A stretch of DNA of 64,000 bases from Bifidobacterium pseudolongum subsp. globosum (lineage in GTDB: Bacteria; Actinomycetota; Actinomycetes; Actinomycetales; Bifidobacteriaceae). The notes under the pieces were generated by a model that saw only the letters and a list, made by a program, of their open reading frames with translations, had not been told where the DNA came from and made no database searches. Shown here piece by piece: positions 42,749 to 55,034 of the stretch. The stretch covers positions 37,658 to 101,657 of the forward strand of contig NZ_JGZG01000006.1 of NCBI RefSeq assembly GCF_000741295.1. The letters run 5' to 3'. Numbering within the stretch: the stretch's first letter is position 1; the number at the start of each line of letters is the position of its first letter. The position numbers were made by a program, and so were the translations under genes.

Positions 42749-44362
42749 TCAGTTGTCGGAACGGTTGTAGCCGTTGCGCATCTTCATGCTCACCGTGTAG
42801 AGCACGCTGTTGAGCAGTTCGTCGGTGTTCTCTTTGAGCTGCTGCGCCATCGTCTCGTTCGCCGCCTCGAGCACGTCGCGCACCTCGGGGTTGCGCACGG
42901 CGGCGACGATGGCCTCCGGGGCCATTGGCTCGACGTCTTCGGAGATGTCGTCGGCCTCATACCGTTCCTCGAGCTGCGCGGCATCGAACACATCGGCGCC
43001 GCCGAGGCGGTCGACCTGTGCGTCCGCGGCGGCGACCATGCGGTTGCCGAGCGCGCCCATCTTCTGTTGGAACCGCTCGACCGCGGCGCTCGTCTCGGCG
43101 AAGCGCGCGTCGCACAACGCGGCGATGATGCGGTTTTCCCAATACATGTTCTCGGTGGTGACGCGCGTCGTGGTGTCGCGCAGATACGCGGGCGTGTCGT
43201 TCACGTTCGGGAAGAACGGCACGAGCGCGTTGAAGGGGTTGGACGCGTAGGTGAGCCACTGCACGGCGCGGTTCGCCTGCGGGCGGTACGGGCGGATTTG
43301 CATGACGGCCAGATGGTTCTGCCGGTTGATGCCGATCGGACGGTACAGGTGGCGCGTCTCCTCGGTGCCGAGCGTGCCGTAGGGGTCGAACTCGGTGCCC
43401 TGGTAGTGGGAGCTAAGCACATATTTGATGTCTTCGATCGTGATCTTGCGTTCCGGTTGGCGCGCCCACGGAATGTCGTCGCTCGTCGGCTTGTGGTCAG
43501 CGTCCGGACCGTCCCAGACCTCGTCGTACGGGTTGAGGCACCGCTGCATGTACCATGCGCGCGGCGTGTTGTACACATGGTCGGCGTCGGAATGCGAGCC
43601 GAAGGCCGACCGCGGGTCGAACGCGGACAGTCCTTCGACGGAAAGGTCGAGGTGGTTGCGTGCGATGAACTCGCGCAGGTCGGCGGAGCACATGCAGTCC
43701 TGCTGCTCGCCGAAGGCGTCGTCGAGGTCGAACTCGTCGATGCCCAGCTGGTTCGGCATCGTCACATAGCAGTCGTCCGGCACGCGCTTGGCAATCCAAT
43801 GGTGGCCGCCGACCGATTCGAACCACCAGATCTCGCTCGCGTCACTGAACGCGACACCGTTGGATTCGTATGTGCCGTATTCCTCGAGCAGCGCGCCGAG
43901 GCGCTCCACGCCTTCGCGCGCCGTCTTGATGTACGGCAGCACGACGGTCACGAAATCCTCTTCGCCCAGGCCGCCGGGCACGGCCGGCTCATAGCCGTCC
44001 TCGCCTTCCGTGCCCTTCGCCGCCACATATTCGACGAGCGGATCGGCGCCGAGCACGCGCTCGTTCGTGGTGATCGTCTCGGTCGCGCTCATCGCGACGT
44101 TCGCTTCGTTGACGCCGGCCTCGCCCCATTCGCCGATGTGCAGGTCCGCGTTCGGCACCGCCGTGTATTGCAGTGGATTGTCCGGCAACGCCACCGTCAG
44201 ATGGCTCTGCACGGTCGTGTAGGTGCGCGGCTGGTCGGCCGGCTTGACCACGACGAAGCGCTTCGGGTCGAACTCCCCGAAGCAGGAATCCTCATTGCGC
44301 GCGATGATCGTCGATCCGTCGTAGCTGGCGTCCCTGCCAACCAGAATCGTTGTGCAGCTCAT
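42749..44362 (-). CDS. C69 family dipeptidase
   Basis: A 537-residue N-terminal-nucleophile hydrolase of the PepD type. The mature nucleophile would be Cys3 in MSCTTILVGRDAS, followed by the family block DGSTIIARNEDS. Further family-typical segments are VAMSATETITTNERVLGADP and SEIWWFESVGGHHWIAKRVP. GAGGAGCATCA precedes the ATG. There is no long propeptide and no signal peptide, so it is cytoplasmic. It cleaves dipeptides of broad type. Confidence 0.92.
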   Translation of the reverse strand: MSCTTILVGRDASYDGSTIIARNEDSCFGEFDPKRFVVVKPADQPRTYTTVQSHLTVALPDNPLQYTAVPNADLHIGEWGEAGVNEANVAMSATETITTNERVLGADPLVEYVAAKGTEGEDGYEPAVPGGLGEEDFVTVVLPYIKTAREGVERLGALLEEYGTYESNGVAFSDASEIWWFESVGGHHWIAKRVPDDCYVTMPNQLGIDEFDLDDAFGEQQDCMCSADLREFIARNHLDLSVEGLSAFDPRSAFGSHSDADHVYNTPRAWYMQRCLNPYDEVWDGPDADHKPTSDDIPWARQPERKITIEDIKYVLSSHYQGTEFDPYGTLGTEETRHLYRPIGINRQNHLAVMQIRPYRPQANRAVQWLTYASNPFNALVPFFPNVNDTPAYLRDTTTRVTTENMYWENRIIAALCDARFAETSAAVERFQQKMGALGNRMVAAADAQVDRLGGADVFDAAQLEERYEADDISEDVEPMAPEAIVAAVRNPEVRDVLEAANETMAQQLKENTDELLNSVLYTVSMKMRNGYNRSDN

Positions 44363-44462
44363 TGATGCTCCTCATAGGTACAGCGGTCGCACCCCGGGCG
44401 GGGCGCAGTATACGCAGACACCTTAGAGCATTCCGTACTGATACGCCCAGAGCAAGCCATCA

Positions 44463-44527
44463 TGCGGGATGATGGCCTTGGCGCCACAGCACAGCACCGT
44501 CATGGCATCATCCCGCAAGAGCGCACA
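44463..44527. repeat. 12-bp inverted repeat in the gap after the PEBP gene
   Basis: TGCGGGATGATG at 44463-44474 and CATCATCCCGCA at 44516-44527 are perfect complements 41 bp apart. They could form a terminator-like hairpin for the YbhB-type gene ending at 44549. Confidence 0.55.
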
Positions 44528-44548
44528 CAGATCCGTGCGCCAGTGCCG

Positions 44549-45103
44549 TCAGGCTTTGCCTACGAGCATCACACCGCCGGCGTCGCACACGGACTTGCCG
44601 CGTTCGAGCCCGTGCAGCAGCTCGTTGAGCCAGAAGCCCTGTTCGAGTCCTTCGACCGGCTCGCTCGTGCCCCACACCTGCAGCGCGTACTGATGGTTCT
44701 TGTCCGGCGGCTGCGGCCCGTTGTAGCGTTCGATGAGCGCCGGGTCGGAGCCGCGGTTCAGGAACGGCGAGGCGGAGGAATTGCGGCCCTGCAGCGCCTC
44801 GGGGATCATCGCGGGCAGCGAGCGCGAGAAATCGGCCGGAATCGACAACGCGTGCGCGTCGCTCGGGTCGAACATAATCGCCTCAACCGGCAGGTTCGCC
44901 ACGGTCCAGTGGATCCATTCGAACCCGCACACGGGGATGGAATCCGGATCGCTGAACTCCCAGTGCAGGTACTTCGCACGCGGGTTGAGTTGGTCGATGT
45001 AGAAGGGGAACGACACGCACGGCACGGAGTCGACGCGTGCGTCTTCAGGCGCGTCTTTTGCGTACGCGCTGGGGATGATGGAAAAATCTGCGGTGATCAG
45101 CAT
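44549..45103 (-). CDS. YbhB/YbcL (PEBP) family protein
   Basis: A 184-residue phosphatidylethanolamine-binding-protein fold. DPDSIPVCGFEWIHWTVANL contains the DPD-x-P and HW ligand-site residues. The C-terminal block YNGPQPPDKNHQYALQVWGT carries the family's GPCPP-like GPQPP-x3-H-Y motif. The start at 45103 is MLITADFSI. The physiological ligand is unknown in bacteria. It follows ptsI by 79 bp on the same strand. Confidence 0.87.
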   Translation of the reverse strand: MLITADFSIIPSAYAKDAPEDARVDSVPCVSFPFYIDQLNPRAKYLHWEFSDPDSIPVCGFEWIHWTVANLPVEAIMFDPSDAHALSIPADFSRSLPAMIPEALQGRNSSASPFLNRGSDPALIERYNGPQPPDKNHQYALQVWGTSEPVEGLEQGFWLNELLHGLERGKSVCDAGGVMLVGKA

Positions 45104-45182
45104 GTTCCCAGTATGGCGTATGGGCTGGCCACCCGGGGGCGCACCGGCGTTTCCGGCGCGCCCCATGGGCGTGTCAGCGGCG

Positions 45183-46850
<1,668 letters not shown>

Positions 46851-47108
46851 TTAGGGACTCCTTCCATCCCACCCATTCCCCTACGCGCGTCGCACACACC
46901 GGGGCCCCACGCACGCCAGCGCGCGGCCCCGGCGCGACGGCACGGGAATCCAGTGAATCAATCGTCAGCAATTTTACTCGCGCACAGCTGTGTGTGGTCG
47001 TTTTTCCGGTCTCAGCTGACCGTGTGTCCGCCCAAGGTGGGCATGGTAACGTGTGCACTGTCTGCGGTATATCCGCTGCATGTTTTTGCTTATCAGAAGG
47101 AGCACACT

Positions 47109-47372
47109 ATGGCAACCGCTACTCGTAGTACTGTGATCAACGATCCCGTGGGCATCCACGCCCGCCCGGCCGCACAGTTCGCGCAGGCCGCCGGCGCGAG
47201 CGGCTGCACCGTGACCATCGCGAAGGGCGACGGCGCACCGGTGCAGGCCGATTCGATCCTCTCGGTGATGGGTCTGGGCGTCAAGCAGGGCGACACGGTG
47301 GAGATCACCGTGGAAGGCGACAATGCCGAAGCTGTGGCCGACGAGCTCATCAACACGCTGCTCGCTGTCTGA
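47109..47372 (+). CDS. ptsH: phosphocarrier protein HPr
   Basis: An 87-residue HPr. The phosphorylated His is in GIHARPAAQFAQAA. The second conserved region, ADSILSVMGLGVKQGD, has the Ser-46-type position (DSILS). AAGGAGCACACT precedes the ATG. It relays phosphate from enzyme I to sugar-specific EIIA proteins. Monocistronic, divergent from ptsI, with a terminator downstream. Confidence 0.96.
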   Translation: MATATRSTVINDPVGIHARPAAQFAQAAGASGCTVTIAKGDGAPVQADSILSVMGLGVKQGDTVEITVEGDNAEAVADELINTLLAV

Positions 47373-47397
47373 TCCGCGGCACACACCGCCTACACCA

Positions 47398-47431
47398 AGG
47401 CCCGCGATGCGCACTGGCGCACCGCGGGCCT
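47398..47431 (+). terminator. hairpin after ptsH
   Basis: AGGCCCGCG and CGCGGGCCT form a perfect 9-bp stem with an inner GCGC/GCGC pairing. It is followed by TCTTCG rather than a T-run. It also lies downstream of holB, so may serve both. Confidence 0.65.
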
Positions 47432-47458
47432 CTTCGTATGCGCCTTTATGCGCGCCGG

Positions 47459-48613
47459 TCACTGCGGCAACAGCTCGCAGAACAGGGCTTCGAACACCAA
47501 CTGCGGGTTGACGTTGCCGATCAGGCGGCGGCGCGCCACGGCGATGCGGTCGAGCCGTTCAATCACCTGTTCGCGGCGCAACGCGACCGACAGGTCCACG
47601 ATCGCCTTGCGGTTCTCCACGTTCACGAGCCCCACCGAGCCTTCAGCGTCGTTCTGCAGCACCGCCACATCGCGGTAGACGCTCGCCACCGAGTTGAGCG
47701 CGCGGTCGAGCACGTCGCGCTGGCGGCGCGTGGCCTGCCGTTTGAGCTCGTCCTTCTTCGTCAGCGCGTTGTACATGCCGCGCAGGCCCGGCGGCACGCG
47801 GTCGTCCTCCCCCAGCCCGTTGATGCGCCGGAACTCCTGCTGCGCGCGCTCGGCCTGCCGGTCCACGTCCGCCTGCGCCTGCGCCTTCGCGCTCGCGATG
47901 AGCGTGTCGGCGAGCAGCACCGCCTGCGAGGCGCGCGCCAGGCCGAGCACACCCACCACGAGTTCGTCACGGTCGGCAAGCACCTGTGAATCGCGCGCAT
48001 AGAGCGCGGCGATGCCGATATGCCCTTCGGCGAGGCGCGCCACACGCGCCGCCGTGGCCCGGTCCGCGCCGCAGCTGCGTTCCAGATACGCGGCCACATC
48101 CGCGTCGCCGGGCACGCCCAGATTGACGATGCGCGTGCGCGAGCGGATCGTGGGCAGCACATCCTGCGCGCTCGGCGCACACAGCAGCCAGATGGTGCGC
48201 GGGCTCGGCTCCTCGATCTCCTTGAGCAGCACGTTCGTGGTGCGTTCGAGCATGCGGTCCACGTCTTCGATAATGATGATGCGCCACGGCACCGTGCTTG
48301 GCGTCTGCTCGGCCGTGCCGATGAGGCTGCGCACGTCGTCGATGCCGATCGTCACTTTGTCGGTCGTGAGCGTCGTCACGTCAGGGTGCGTTCCGGCGAA
48401 CACCTGCTCGGTCACGCGCGTCGGCGTTTCGGAAAGCCCATGGTCGGGGCTTTCGAGCGCCGCGGCGAACGCGCGCGCCACATGCGACCGGCCCGACCCG
48501 GGCGGCCCGCAGATGAGCCACGACTGCGCCAGCGCGCTCCCGTCGCCGCTACTGACGGCGCGCAGCTGCTCCACCACGCGCGGCTGGCCCACAATGGAAT
48601 CCCATACACTCAT
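47459..48613 (-). CDS. holB: DNA polymerase III delta' subunit
   Basis: A 384-residue clamp-loader subunit. The P-loop reads GPPGSGRSHVARAF with Arg in place of the ATPase Lys, as expected for a non-hydrolysing delta'-type subunit. The family segments IIIIEDVDRMLERTTNVLLK and EIEEPSPRTIWLLC are followed by the SRC-like IRSRTRIV. The C-terminal collar domain is helical. It lies 6 bp after tmk, in the topA-tmk-holB cluster. Confidence 0.9.
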   Translation of the reverse strand: MSVWDSIVGQPRVVEQLRAVSSGDGSALAQSWLICGPPGSGRSHVARAFAAALESPDHGLSETPTRVTEQVFAGTHPDVTTLTTDKVTIGIDDVRSLIGTAEQTPSTVPWRIIIIEDVDRMLERTTNVLLKEIEEPSPRTIWLLCAPSAQDVLPTIRSRTRIVNLGVPGDADVAAYLERSCGADRATAARVARLAEGHIGIAALYARDSQVLADRDELVVGVLGLARASQAVLLADTLIASAKAQAQADVDRQAERAQQEFRRINGLGEDDRVPPGLRGMYNALTKKDELKRQATRRQRDVLDRALNSVASVYRDVAVLQNDAEGSVGLVNVENRKAIVDLSVALRREQVIERLDRIAVARRRLIGNVNPQLVFEALFCELLPQ

Positions 48614-48619
48614 ACGGAT

Positions 48620-49246
48620 TCACCCAACCAGATTCGCACTGTCTTGGCAAATCACCTCGGCGATGCGCCCGATTGGCTCGCGCGCGTCGAGCACAAGGAA
48701 CCGCTCCGGTTCGCGCTCGGCGAGAGTGAGGAACGCGGCGCGCGTGCGGCGGGCGAATGCCGCGCCGGCCGACTCCATGCGGTCCTGCTCGTGTTCGAGC
48801 CGGCCGAGCGAGACCGCCGGGTCGATGTCAAGTAGATACGTACGCGCCGGCAGCAGGCCGCCAGTGGCCCACAGGCTCAACGCGCGCACGTCGTCGGCGG
48901 TCAGTTCGCGGCCGCCCGACTGGTAGGCGAGCGACGAATCGAGGTAGCGGTCGGTGATGACGATCGCGCCGCGGTCGAGCGCGGGGCGCACGACCTGCGC
49001 CACATGCTGCGCGCGGTCCGCGGCGAACAGCAGCGCCTCGGTGCGCGGCGCGATCGGCTCCGCCCCGTGCAGCAGCAGCTGGCGAATCCGCGTGCCGAGC
49101 TCGGTGCCGCCCGGTTCGCGCGTGACGACGACCTCACGACCGCGCGCACGCCAGAACTCGGCGAGACGTTCGACCTGCGTGGTTTTGCCGGCGCCGTCGA
49201 CGCCTTCGAACGAGATGAACAGTCCGCGTGGGGTCTGCGTGGTCAT
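48620..49246 (-). CDS. tmk: thymidylate kinase
   Basis: A 208-residue dTMP kinase. The P-loop is [17 protein letters not shown], the DR-Y motif is [17 protein letters not shown], and the lid region includes [16 protein letters not shown]. It converts dTMP to dTDP. It sits 13 bp downstream of topA and 6 bp upstream of holB, a tight operon. Confidence 0.95.
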   Translation of the reverse strand: MTTQTPRGLFISFEGVDGAGKTTQVERLAEFWRARGREVVVTREPGGTELGTRIRQLLLHGAEPIAPRTEALLFAADRAQHVAQVVRPALDRGAIVITDRYLDSSLAYQSGGRELTADDVRALSLWATGGLLPARTYLLDIDPAVSLGRLEHEQDRMESAGAAFARRTRAAFLTLAEREPERFLVLDAREPIGRIAEVICQDSANLVG

Positions 49247-49259
49247 GCGTTTGCACCCG

Positions 49260-52205
49260 TCAGCGGTTCGGCACGACCGGCGGGCGGCTGTAGCCGTCGT
49301 GTTCGGTCATGTACTCGACGTCGCTCTTCACGGTGGCCGCGGTGGTGCCGAGCTCCTTGGCGATGCGCGAGTTCGCCCACCCCTTGTCGGCGAGTTCGCG
49401 CACCTTGCGGCGGCGCTCCTCGCGCGCCTTCTGCGCGGAACCGGTCGATGTGGCAGTGGATTTGGCCTTGGCCTTCGCCTTCGTGGCGGACTTGCGCCCA
49501 CGGCGCTTGGTGGGGCCGTGGGCGCGCTTTTCGGCAAGCAGACGGAACGCGTCCTCGGCCGAGATCGTCTTGGGGTCGTACTGCTTGGGCAGCGACCGGT
49601 TCGTCTCGCCGTCGGTGATGTACGCGCCGTAGAAGCCCTCTTTGATCGTCACCGGCTTGTTCGTGGCCGGGTCGTTGCCCAGTTCGCGCAGCGGCGGCTT
49701 GGCCGCACGCCCACGCCCACGGCCGTACTTGGGCTGCGCGAACAGGTCGCGCGCCTGCTGTTCGGTCACGGTGAAGATCGCGTCCTCGTTCTCGAGCGAA
49801 CGGGTCTCGCTCGCCCCTCCCTCCACGGCGCGCGTCAGGTACGGGCCGTAGCGGCCGTTGTTCGCGTTCACCGTCACATGTTCGATCTCGCCGGTCTTCG
49901 CGTTCGTCTCGTCGGCCGCATACACCTCGCGCGGCAGGCTCAGCAGGCGCAGCGCGTCCGCGAGCGTGACCGTCTCAGGGCTCATCGACTTGAACAGCGA
50001 CGCCATCTTGGGGCGCTCGCCCTCCGCCTTCTTGGATTTCTTCGCATCGTGCTCGTGCGCGGCCTGCTCCTGGCCGGGCAGCACAAGCGCCACATACGGG
50101 CCGTAACGCCCGTTGCGCACTTCCACCGTGCCGCCGGTGGCCGGGTCGGTGCCGAGCACGCGCGGGCCGCCCGCATTGCTGTCGATCAGCTTGCGCGCCT
50201 CGGCCACAGTCAGCTCATCGGGGGCCAGCGTGTCGGGGATCGTGGCGCGCTTGGGGTTGCCCTCGGCGTCCAGATGCGCACAATCCTCCAGATACGGGCC
50301 ATAGCGCCCCACGCGCACGGCCAGTCCGTCGCCGATCTCGATCGTGTTGATCGCGCGCGCATCGATCTCGCCGAGCTGCGCGACCTGCTGCTGCAGGCCC
50401 TCATGCACGTCGTGCGCGGTGTGCGCGGCATCGCGCCCCGTGCCGAAATAGAACGCGGTGAGCCATTCGCGCCCGGTCTCCTTGCCGTGCGCGATCTGGT
50501 CGAGCCCGTTTTCCATGTCCGCGGTGAACTGGTAGTCCACGTACGTCGGGAAGCGCGTCTCCAACAGCTTGGTGACGGCGAACGCGAGCCACGACGGGAT
50601 CAGCGCGCGGCCGCGCTCATACACATACCCGCGGTCCATGATCGTGGAGATGATGCTCGCGTACGTGGACGGACGGCCGATCTCTTTCGCCTCAAGCGTC
50701 TTGACGAGCGACGCCTCGGTGTAGCGTGCCGGCGGCTGCGTCTCATGTCCGTCGGCCTGCACACCGGTGGCGGTGAGCACCTGGCCTTCGCTCATCGGCG
50801 GCAGCGACGCCTCGTCGCTCGCCTTCGCACGCGCCGATCCGAGCACGCGCAGGAAGCCGGGGAACTCGATCACGGTGCCGGACGCCTGGAACACCGCCTC
50901 GCCGAAGTCCGGCGAAGGCGCGGTGAAGCGCGCGACGGCCGTGAAGCCGGTCGCGTCGGCCATCTGCGAGGCGAGCGTGCGCTGCCAGATGAGTGTATAG
51001 AGCTTGAGCTGGTCCGGCGGCAGCGTACTCGCGAGCTCGTCGGGCGCGCGGAACCGCGAACCCGCCGGGCGGATGCATTCGTGCGCTTCCTGCGCGCCAG
51101 CCGTCTTTGTGGCGTACTGCTTGGGCTGCGGCGCCAGATACTGCTCGCCGAACTGCTGCGCCACCGACTCGCGCGCGGCGGCGATCGCCTCGTGGCTCAA
51201 TGTGACCGAATCGGTACGCATATATGTGATATAGCCGTTTTCGTACAGACTCTGCGCCGCGCGCATCGTCTGGCGCGACGACATGCCGAGGCGGTTGCCG
51301 GCGGCCTGCTGCATCGTCGACGTGGTGAACGGCGGCTGCGGACGGCGGCGGTACGGCTTCTTCTCGACCGACGAGACGAGGAAGTCGGCGTCGCGCAACG
51401 TGTCGGCGAGCGCCGTCGCATCGGCCTCGGTCAGCTGGCGCACATCGTCGTGCGCAGCCGCGTCGGTCAGCGTGCCCGCGGCGGTGAAGTCCTTCGAGCC
51501 GGCCACGCGACGGCCGTCGAGCGTGGTCAGGCGCGCGTCGAAGCCGGTGAGTTCGCCGAGCGCATCGGGGGCCTGCAGTTGGGCCACCACATCCCAGTAT
51601 GGGGCGCGCACGAACGCCATGCGCTCGCGCTCGCGCTCCACGATCAGGCGCGTGGCCACCGACTGCACGCGGCCGGCGGACAGGCCCGGCCCCACCTTGC
51701 GCCACAGCACCGGCGAAAGCTCATAGCCGTACAGGCGGTCGAGGATGCGGCGCGTCTCCTGTGCGTCGACCATGTGGTCGTCCACTTGGCGCGTGTGTTC
51801 GAGCGACGCGCGGATCGCCTCGGGCGTGATCTCGTGGAACACCATGCGCTTGACCGGCACCTTCGGTTTGAGCGTCTGCACGAGGTGCCATGCGATCGCC
51901 TCGCCTTCGCGGTCCTCATCAGTCGCCAGATAGAGTTCGCTCGCGTGTTTGAGCGCGGACCGCAGTTCGGAGACCGTCTTCTTTTTGTCGGCGCCCACAA
52001 TGTAATAGGGTTTGAAGCCGTCGTTCACGTCCACACCGAACTTGCCGTACTGCGCCTTCTGGTCGGCGGGGATCTGGCTGGGCTGCGCAAGGTCGCGGAT
52101 ATGGCCCACTGACGCCAGCACGGTGTAGCCCTCACCCAGATACCCGCCGATCTTCTTTGCCTTGGCGGGAGACTCGACGATGACGAGCTTGCTACCGGTA
52201 GTCAT
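49260..52205 (-). CDS. topA: DNA topoisomerase I
   Basis: A 981-residue type IA topoisomerase that relaxes negative supercoils. The Toprim domain contains [17 protein letters not shown] and [13 protein letters not shown]. The catalytic Tyr lies in [14 protein letters not shown]. Four actinobacterial-type C-terminal repeats are seen by their cores ([43 protein letters not shown]), and a Lys/Ala-rich basic tail follows. There are no zinc-finger cysteines, as usual in actinobacteria. Confidence 0.96.
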   Translation of the reverse strand: MTTGSKLVIVESPAKAKKIGGYLGEGYTVLASVGHIRDLAQPSQIPADQKAQYGKFGVDVNDGFKPYYIVGADKKKTVSELRSALKHASELYLATDEDREGEAIAWHLVQTLKPKVPVKRMVFHEITPEAIRASLEHTRQVDDHMVDAQETRRILDRLYGYELSPVLWRKVGPGLSAGRVQSVATRLIVERERERMAFVRAPYWDVVAQLQAPDALGELTGFDARLTTLDGRRVAGSKDFTAAGTLTDAAAHDDVRQLTEADATALADTLRDADFLVSSVEKKPYRRRPQPPFTTSTMQQAAGNRLGMSSRQTMRAAQSLYENGYITYMRTDSVTLSHEAIAAARESVAQQFGEQYLAPQPKQYATKTAGAQEAHECIRPAGSRFRAPDELASTLPPDQLKLYTLIWQRTLASQMADATGFTAVARFTAPSPDFGEAVFQASGTVIEFPGFLRVLGSARAKASDEASLPPMSEGQVLTATGVQADGHETQPPARYTEASLVKTLEAKEIGRPSTYASIISTIMDRGYVYERGRALIPSWLAFAVTKLLETRFPTYVDYQFTADMENGLDQIAHGKETGREWLTAFYFGTGRDAAHTAHDVHEGLQQQVAQLGEIDARAINTIEIGDGLAVRVGRYGPYLEDCAHLDAEGNPKRATIPDTLAPDELTVAEARKLIDSNAGGPRVLGTDPATGGTVEVRNGRYGPYVALVLPGQEQAAHEHDAKKSKKAEGERPKMASLFKSMSPETVTLADALRLLSLPREVYAADETNAKTGEIEHVTVNANNGRYGPYLTRAVEGGASETRSLENEDAIFTVTEQQARDLFAQPKYGRGRGRAAKPPLRELGNDPATNKPVTIKEGFYGAYITDGETNRSLPKQYDPKTISAEDAFRLLAEKRAHGPTKRRGRKSATKAKAKAKSTATSTGSAQKAREERRRKVRELADKGWANSRIAKELGTTAATVKSDVEYMTEHDGYSRPPVVPNR

Positions 52206-52314
52206 GCTCTTCTCCTTACACTTACGCGTTTCGAGACGTCATATTACTCATGCCGTGTGCACAGCGTGCGGCCGAGGTGTGGCGCACAGCTGAAAACACG
52301 GCCGTGGCGGACGG

Positions 52315-53466
52315 TCACGCGGCGCCCTTGCGCGGCGGTGCGGGAGGTTCGCCAATCAGGCCGAGGCGCGTGAGCGGGGCCGCGGTGATCTGCCGCATCA
52401 TCAACACCATGCCGTTGACGAGCCCGGCGAACCCGACGACCATCGCGGCGGCCGCGGCACGGGCGCCCGGAGCCGCCCACGCCGACGCGTACTGCAGTCC
52501 GGGGAACATCTGCCACAGCACATAGGTGCCGTATGCGATCGCGCACAATCCCAATGTGATGAGCGCGGTGGCGGCGATCTGCACGCTCGGCGACGACGCA
52601 CGGCTGCCCGTGCGGTCCATGCCCGAGGCGCGCGTGCAGGCGAGCGCGAACATCATGCACGCGCCGGCGATGCACACCGACATCACCACGTCCACCGGCC
52701 GGTGCCAGCGGTCGTAGATCACGCTCACGCCCACGATCGACGTGAACACGGCGGACAGCACCGCCGCGCACGCACGCCATGCGCGCGGCACCGCGGCGAG
52801 CAGCATGAGCCCGGCCGCCGCGGCGAGCATCGTGTGGCCCGAAGGGGCGGAATTGTTGACCGACGACTCCACATGCACGAGCAGCGGGCGCGGCAAAAGC
52901 GGTTTGAGCAGCTTCGCCGCGGCGAACGCGACGGCCGCGAACACGGCGAGCTGGCCGAGCAGCCACCAGCGTTTGCGTGCCGCCGCCACGAGCATGGCCG
53001 CGGCGCCGAACGCGAGGCTCACGCCGATGACGAGCCCCGATTTGAGATTGCCGAAGCTGAGCCATGCGGGCATCGTGTTGGCGAAGTTCATGATGGCCAG
53101 GTCTTCGTAGCTCTGACCGTCCACCGTGTGCACACCGAGCCAGTAGACCGCTGCGGCGACGCCTAGGAACACCACGCCGAACACCACGCACAGCACGACG
53201 CTCGATGTGCGCGGGCGCAGGGCGAGCGGGTCGGGCTGCGCGAGCGAGGCGTCGATCTGCGCCGACAGCGGGTCTTCCGCGGTAGGCGCGGCAGTGGGTG
53301 CACCGGTCGGCTGCGGCTCGCGGCGTTCCTCGAGTGGGGCCCACTGCGCGGCGGGGGTAGTGGCATCGCCGGCGGCAACACTATCGCTGGGGGCACTGCC
53401 GACGGAGACGTTCGCGGAGCCGTTGGCGCGCGGCTCGTCTTCTGGGGCGGATTCGTGTTGTGTCAT
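52315..53466 (-). CDS. PAP2-family membrane phosphatase
   Basis: A 383-residue membrane protein. After a polar, Pro/Ala-rich N-terminal 90 residues come about eight hydrophobic helices. The phosphatase motifs are KLLKPLLPRP, then NNSAPSGHTML and SVIYDRWHRPVDV (KxxxxxxRP, PSGH, and R-x5-H-x3-D with Asp-Arg). It likely dephosphorylates a lipid phosphate such as undecaprenyl pyrophosphate or phosphatidate. The start at 53466 is preferred because the upstream frame crosses the SRP RNA gene. Confidence 0.85.
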   Translation of the reverse strand: MTQHESAPEDEPRANGSANVSVGSAPSDSVAAGDATTPAAQWAPLEERREPQPTGAPTAAPTAEDPLSAQIDASLAQPDPLALRPRTSSVVLCVVFGVVFLGVAAAVYWLGVHTVDGQSYEDLAIMNFANTMPAWLSFGNLKSGLVIGVSLAFGAAAMLVAAARKRWWLLGQLAVFAAVAFAAAKLLKPLLPRPLLVHVESSVNNSAPSGHTMLAAAAGLMLLAAVPRAWRACAAVLSAVFTSIVGVSVIYDRWHRPVDVVMSVCIAGACMMFALACTRASGMDRTGSRASSPSVQIAATALITLGLCAIAYGTYVLWQMFPGLQYASAWAAPGARAAAAAMVVGFAGLVNGMVLMMRQITAAPLTRLGLIGEPPAPPRKGAA

Positions 53467-53539
53467 GGCTACGACTGTACGAGCACGAGTGAACCTTGGC
53501 ACCGACGCCAATGCGTGCGCGAATTGGAAGAGGGTATGG

Positions 53540-53627
53540 AAAAACCTCCGCGCACCCACCAGAGGCCACTTACCCTTGCTGCATTCCTGCCCTGGGGGGA
53601 TTGGGTGACGTAGTGCCACGCGGAGGC
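53540..53627 (-). ncRNA. ffs: small signal recognition particle RNA (4.5S type)
   Basis: On the minus strand the sequence begins GCCTCCGCG and ends CGCGGAGG, closing a long hairpin, followed by TTTTT. The apical part contains CAGGGCAGGAATGCAGCAAG, the conserved SRP domain IV tetraloop (GGAA) and the asymmetric-loop GCAGCA that Ffh binds. About 85 nt, the size of bacterial 4.5S RNA. Confidence 0.93.
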
Positions 53628-53675
53628 TTTGACTAGTGTACACCATGCCGGGACCAAGCGGAACCGGCTGTGGCG

Positions 53676-54818
53676 TCAGGCCTTCCAGACGTCCTTGCCG
53701 TCGGCCTTCGCCTTGGCGACGTCGGCGTTGAGCTGGTCCTCGGTCGCTTCGACCGTGCCGGCGATGAACTCCTCAACGAGCTGGCGTGCCTCATTGTCCT
53801 CATGCTGCACGGCCGGGGACTTCATGAAGTACGACGACGGCGCGAGGATCGGGCCGGCCAGGCCGCGGTCGAGCGCGATTTTGGCGGCGCGCAGCGCGTC
53901 GATCACGATGCCGGCGGAGTTCGGGGAATCCCACACTTCGAGCTTGTATTCCAGATTGAGCGGCACATCGCCGAACGTGGTGCCTTCGAGGCGCACGAAC
54001 GCGAACTTGCGGTCGTCGAGCCAGGCCACGTAATCGGACGGGCCGATGTGCACGTTGTACGGATCCATCTCGTGCGGCACCACGGAGGTGACGGCGCGGG
54101 TCTTCGAAATCTTCTTCGACTCAAGGCGCGAACGCTGCAGCATGTTCATGAAGTCCATGTTGCCGCCCACGTTGAGCTGGTAGGTGCGGTCGAGGCGCAC
54201 ACCGCGGTCCTCGAACAGGCGGGCCATCACGCGGTGCGTGATCGTGGCGCCGACCTGCGACTTGATGTCGTCGCCAACGATCGGCACGCCGGCATCGCGG
54301 AACTTCTGCGCCCACTCCGGGTCGGACGCGATGAACACGGGCAGGCAGTTGACGAACGCGCAGCCGGCGTCCATCGCGGCCTGCGCATACGCCTTGTCCG
54401 CTTCTTCCGAGCCGACCGGCAGGTACGAGATCAGGACGTCGACCTTCTTGTCGCGCAGCACCTGGGCTACATCCACGGGCTCTGCGTCGGATTCCTCGAT
54501 CATCTCACGGTAGTATTCGCCCAGACCGTCGTACGTGGGTCCGCGCAGTACTTCGACGCCCAGTTCCGGCACGTCCGCGAATTTAATCGTGTTGTTCTGC
54601 GAAGCGCCAATCGCCTCAGACAGATCCTTGCCCACCTTTTCGGCGTCCACGTCGAATGCCGTGACGAACTCGATGTCGCGGACACGGTACCCGCCGAAAT
54701 TGTTGTGCATCAGGCCCGGGATCTTGTCTTCGTCTTTGGCGTCTTTATAGTAGGTCACACCTTGCACCAGCGACGAGGCACAATTGCCCACACCGACGAT
54801 AGCCACGCGAATGCTCAT
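53676..54818 (-). CDS. ino1: inositol-3-phosphate synthase
   Basis: A 380-residue enzyme making myo-inositol 3-phosphate from glucose 6-phosphate. The NAD-binding start is [20 protein letters not shown]; typical family blocks are [35 protein letters not shown] and NMDFMNM. It is the short actinobacterial form. The start at 54818 follows GGAGGAG by about ten bases; the frame extends to 54884 but that part looks non-coding. In actinobacteria it feeds phosphatidylinositol or mycothiol-type pathways; here its role is unassigned. Confidence 0.93.
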   Translation of the reverse strand: MSIRVAIVGVGNCASSLVQGVTYYKDAKDEDKIPGLMHNNFGGYRVRDIEFVTAFDVDAEKVGKDLSEAIGASQNNTIKFADVPELGVEVLRGPTYDGLGEYYREMIEESDAEPVDVAQVLRDKKVDVLISYLPVGSEEADKAYAQAAMDAGCAFVNCLPVFIASDPEWAQKFRDAGVPIVGDDIKSQVGATITHRVMARLFEDRGVRLDRTYQLNVGGNMDFMNMLQRSRLESKKISKTRAVTSVVPHEMDPYNVHIGPSDYVAWLDDRKFAFVRLEGTTFGDVPLNLEYKLEVWDSPNSAGIVIDALRAAKIALDRGLAGPILAPSSYFMKSPAVQHEDNEARQLVEEFIAGTVEATEDQLNADVAKAKADGKDVWKA

Positions 54819-55034
54819 CTGAAACGACTCCTCCAAGTTGCGTGCGTTCATACAACCTTCAAGCATACCTTTACACCCCCGCAATTGCCATCACGGGGCG
54901 GTTCGACGATAGCGGAAGCGCTGGAAAACAACAAATTGCGCACATCTGCACAAAGGTCGCGGTCGTGTGCACGGCCGCGTATTTTCCATTGGCGAACCCG
55001 CCTTTTTTCAGGTGGAACGATTACCGTGGTGCTC

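Noticed and set aside
40907..44365. 1150-codon open frame antisense to fhs and the C69 dipeptidase
   Set aside because: It crosses two terminators and two recognisable genes on the other strand, and its translation is the usual Arg/His-rich mirror of GC-rich codons.
48954..52112. Very long open frame on the plus strand opposite topA, tmk and holB
   Set aside because: High-GC antisense shadow: low-complexity Arg/Ala/Val/His translation, no ribosome site, and the minus strand carries clear conserved genes throughout.
53467..53646. N-terminal extension of the PAP2 gene to 53646
   Set aside because: The extension lies across the SRP RNA gene; ATG 53466 gives a natural protein start.
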